Shown here: positions 61,779 to 64,000 of the stretch, piece by piece
Numbering within the stretch: the stretch's first letter is position 1
How the letters are laid out: the number at the start of each line of letters is the position of its first letter
Assembly: GCA_023382935.1 (NCBI GenBank)
Contig: JAHDXL010000001.1
Location: forward strand, 1-64,000
Length of the DNA: 64,000 bases
Direction of reading: 5' to 3'
Origin: Phycisphaerales bacterium
GTDB taxonomy: Bacteria; Planctomycetota; Phycisphaerae; Phycisphaerales; UBA1924
Notes under the pieces: generated by a model
Databases searched by the model: none
What the model saw: the letters and a program-made list of their open reading frames with translations, nothing else
What the model was told of the DNA's origin: nothing
Translations under genes and position numbers: made by a program

Positions 61779-62078
61779 ATGACCCTGGCCGAACTCCAGC
61801 AATTGATCCGTGACCGCTACTTCGCCACCGACTCGGCCCGCGGCTCGGCCGGAACCTTCATGCACTTCGCCGAAGAGTTCGGCGAACTCGCGACCGCGCT
61901 CTACAAGAACAATCGACCAAACAAACCCCCAACCACCGATGAGCGGGCCAACCTCGAAGAGGAGTTCGCTGACGTCCTAGCCTGGCTGGCGACGCTCGCA
62001 AACATCAACAACATCGACCTCGAAACCTGCATGAGCAAGTACACCCAGCCCCACCGCGTCACGGGCGTGAAAGACTGA
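61779..62078 (+). CDS. MazG-like nucleotide pyrophosphohydrolase
   Basis: A 99-residue all-alpha NTP pyrophosphatase of the MazG/dCTPase group. The two metal-binding helices are FAEEFGELATALYK and LEEEFADVLAWLATLAN, giving the E-x-x-E ... E-x-x-D pattern with intact acidic residues. It would hydrolyse non-canonical or excess (d)NTPs to the monophosphate. The ATG at 61779 is chosen from the family N-terminus (MTLAELQQLIRDRYFATD); a ribosome-binding site is weak. It is single and convergent with the persulfide dioxygenase gene. Confidence 0.88.
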   Translation: MTLAELQQLIRDRYFATDSARGSAGTFMHFAEEFGELATALYKNNRPNKPPTTDERANLEEEFADVLAWLATLANINNIDLETCMSKYTQPHRVTGVKD

Positions 62079-62139
62079 CCACGGCGTGGCGCTCATCAGG
62101 CGTCGTCGCGAACGCGGGCTTGCACGCCGGCTGACCCCC

Positions 62140-63555
62140 CTACTCGATGCGCCCGCCCGCCGCCCGATAGGCCTCCCATCCCCCGGCCACGTTCACCGCC
62201 TTGTACCCGTGCTTCTCCAGCAATGACACCGCCCGGGCCGATCGCTTGCCGGTCCGGCAGGTCACGTAGATCGTCTCGCCCTTCGGCACTTCCTCCAGCC
62301 GATCGGCCAACTGCACGTGCGGAATGTGGATCGCACCTGGAATCGCGCCCCGCGAAACCTCGTTGGCACGACGCACGTCCAGAACCCTCCCCCGCTGCTC
62401 CACCACCCGGATCAAGTGCTCGGCCGGCACCTCGCCCGTGACCGACAGTCCCTCTGACGGCAGATCAGACGCAAGGCTGAACGACCGGATGTTGTCCAGC
62501 CCGACGCGGATGAGCCGCCGGATCGCCTCCTGCCTGTCGCGCTCATTCTCCACCACCAGGTGCAGCGGCGTTGCCGGGTCAAGATACGATGCCGCCGCGA
62601 TCGTGAAAGTCCGGTGCAACGGCAGACTCAGCGATCTCGGCAGGTGCCCGGCGATGTACGACTCCCACGGACGAATGTCGAGTATCTGTCCTGCCGCCCG
62701 CATGATCTCCGTCCCGCTCACCCTCATCGGCGAAGGCAGCCCGCCCAGCACAGCCGGGCCGTCGCGATTCACCTCCTTCATCCGCGCAAAATACGGCGGA
62801 GGCTCCGGCTGGTCATCGAGGATGTTGTGTTCAAACGCCGATGCGTCATCCGCGCTCTTCAGCGTCGCGTTGTAGCGCATCTCGTACCCGACCGTGCTCT
62901 GCGGAATGGCGCCCAGTTCCTTGCCGCACGGGCTCCCGGCCCCGTGCGCCGGCCAGACCTGCGCAAACTGGGGCAACAGCCGAAACCACTGAACACTCCG
63001 CCGCAGGTCCGCCAGTCCGGCCCTGGCTGTGCCGGCCACCCCGACGCACTTCTCCAGCAGATCCGGTCGCCCAAGTTCGCCCACGAACACAAAATCGCCC
63101 GTCAGCACCCCGATCGGTTCGTCCTCTCGCGCCCCGCCCCCGGCGTCGATGACCACGAAACTCATGTGCTCCGGCGTGTGCCCCGGCGTGTGCACCGCGT
63201 GAAAACGAATCCGCCCCACCGAAAAATGCTCCCCGTCCTGCAGAATCTCGTGCTGGTATGACCCGCCCGAGGCCCGACGACCGATCCATCTCGACTGCCA
63301 CTCCGCACCGCCCTCCCCCGACACATACACCTTCGCGCCCACGCGCTCGGCCAGTTCCCGCGCCCCAGACACGAAATCCGCGTGGATGTGCGTCTCTGCC
63401 ACCGCCACCACGCTCAACTGGTCCTTGCCCGCAAGGTCGATGTACCGGTCCACGTCACGCAGGGGATCGATCACCACCGCCTCGCCCGTCGCCTGGCACC
63501 CGATCAAATATGACATCTGGGCCAGGTCATCGTCGTACAGGGCACGGAAAAACAT
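62140..63555 (-). CDS. Persulfide dioxygenase-like MBL protein with two rhodanese domains
   Basis: A 471-residue protein. The metallo-beta-lactamase domain covers residues 1-250 and has the non-haem iron/zinc motif THIHADF (His56, His58, Asp60), HTPGHTPEHM and LTGDFVFVGELGRPDL, as in ETHE1/CstB-type persulfide dioxygenases. Two rhodanese domains follow: the first (DIRPWESYIAGHLPRSLSLP) has no Cys in its active loop, and the second has VTCRTGKRS with the catalytic Cys. It would oxidise glutathione or low-molecular-weight persulfide to sulfite and handle sulfane sulfur. GGAGG lies before the ATG. It follows a cysteine desulfurase gene with an 18-base gap. Confidence 0.93.
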   Translation of the reverse strand: MFFRALYDDDLAQMSYLIGCQATGEAVVIDPLRDVDRYIDLAGKDQLSVVAVAETHIHADFVSGARELAERVGAKVYVSGEGGAEWQSRWIGRRASGGSYQHEILQDGEHFSVGRIRFHAVHTPGHTPEHMSFVVIDAGGGAREDEPIGVLTGDFVFVGELGRPDLLEKCVGVAGTARAGLADLRRSVQWFRLLPQFAQVWPAHGAGSPCGKELGAIPQSTVGYEMRYNATLKSADDASAFEHNILDDQPEPPPYFARMKEVNRDGPAVLGGLPSPMRVSGTEIMRAAGQILDIRPWESYIAGHLPRSLSLPLHRTFTIAAASYLDPATPLHLVVENERDRQEAIRRLIRVGLDNIRSFSLASDLPSEGLSVTGEVPAEHLIRVVEQRGRVLDVRRANEVSRGAIPGAIHIPHVQLADRLEEVPKGETIYVTCRTGKRSARAVSLLEKHGYKAVNVAGGWEAYRAAGGRIE

Positions 63556-63573
63556 GGAGCCTCCTCGCGTCCG

Positions 63574-64000
63574 TCACAGCCCGCGCGACGCAACCGCGTC
63601 CACGGCCTCCAGGAACGTCTCAATCTCGCCTTCGGTGTTCGACGGACCGGGGCTCACGCGGATCGCGCCTCGCTCGCCCGTGCCGATGACCTGGTGCAGC
63701 ATCGGTGCACAGTGAACTCCCCCGCGCACCGCGATGCCGAAGCGCTCGTCGAGCGCCGCCGCCACCGCCCTCGCGTGCAGATCACCAATGTTGAAGGCGA
63801 TCGACGGCGTGCGCCGCTGGCCGGTGCGCAGCCCGTACAGGCGCACGCCGCGCATCACCTGCAACGCATTCACAATCCTCCCCGTGTGCCGACGCTCCCG
63901 CTCGTGGTCCATCCTCGGCAGCGCTTCCATCGCCGCGATCAGCCCCGCGAATCCCACCGCGTTCATCGTCCCGGCCTCCAACGCGTCCGGAAGCGTGGCA
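63574..64000 (-). CDS. Class V aminotransferase / cysteine desulfurase, C-terminal part (partial)
   Basis: The C-terminal 141 residues of a PLP-dependent class V aminotransferase; the start lies beyond the window end. LEAGTMNAVGFAGLIAAME is the family segment after the PLP Lys region, RTPSIAFNIGDLHARAV follows, and RGGVHCAPMLHQVIG contains the loop Cys used as nucleophile in SufS-type cysteine desulfurases. GAIRVSPGPSNTEGEIETF is the usual end. It probably releases sulfur from cysteine. It leads an apparent sulfur operon with the persulfide dioxygenase-rhodanese gene 18 bases downstream. Confidence 0.9.
   Translation of the reverse strand, partial: ATLPDALEAGTMNAVGFAGLIAAMEALPRMDHERERRHTGRIVNALQVMRGVRLYGLRTGQRRTPSIAFNIGDLHARAVAAALDERFGIAVRGGVHCAPMLHQVIGTGERGAIRVSPGPSNTEGEIETFLEAVDAVASRGL

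Overview
The window is a GC-rich, gene-dense piece of bacterial chromosome, most likely from a planctomycete of the class Phycisphaerae. The assignment rests on protein architecture, not on a database search. Two secreted proteins end in PEP-CTERM-like tails with an RRRR terminus. One secreted protein ends in paired dockerin-like EF-hands finishing in Gly-Cys. There is a seven-bladed FG-GAP propeller, a sortilin-type BNR protein, and several large secreted proteins of unknown role. No insertion sequence, phage gene, CRISPR array or rRNA was seen. The only RNA gene recognised is a tRNA-Thr(CGU).

Layout. 1-5.6 kb: secreted or membrane hypotheticals, a tandem DUF1579 pair, a PEP-CTERM protein and two related G-rich tandem repeats. 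5.6-11.1 kb: a K+/H+ antiporter and a 1267-residue BNR/PDZ/EF-hand protein. 11.3-14.2 kb: a three-gene type III polyketide cluster (methyltransferase, FAD oxidoreductase, polyketide synthase) with overlapping start and stop codons. 14.2-25 kb: a malectin-domain glycosidase-like protein, a 1946-residue DUF4011 helicase-nuclease that could be a single-protein defence system, and the FG-GAP protein. 25-36 kb: housekeeping genes (tRNA-Thr, hflX, S41 protease, tsaD, an RluA pseudouridine synthase) mixed with a HExxH protease and a MacB-like permease.

36-41 kb: a mutase large subunit with isobutyryl-CoA-mutase-type active-site residues, divergent from a 3-hydroxybutyryl-CoA dehydrogenase, followed by a saccharopine dehydrogenase-like gene. 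41-45 kb: an 804-bp non-coding stretch leading into a second PEP-CTERM gene, then a fasciclin / ECF sigma / anti-sigma cassette arranged like mycobacterial SigK-RskA-MPT70/83. 45-54 kb: a P2-type ATPase, an MgtC/DUF4010 membrane protein, a phosphoesterase-LamG protein, recX, a lipoprotein, a rhodanese and a ribosome hibernation factor. 54-64 kb: the dockerin-type protein, a second saccharopine dehydrogenase-like gene, a citryl-CoA lyase / GNAT / HD operon, an orphan DNA methyltransferase, rpsL-rpsG, a MazG-like gene, a persulfide dioxygenase-rhodanese and a truncated cysteine desulfurase.

A theme running through the window is expression: at least eight start codons lack a Shine-Dalgarno sequence and instead have a TANNNT -10 hexamer 5-7 nt upstream, which is the layout of leaderless mRNAs. 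Other genes have ordinary GGAGG-type sites. Functions come from motif recognition by eye. Start codons were chosen from ribosome-binding sites, signal peptides and gene overlaps.
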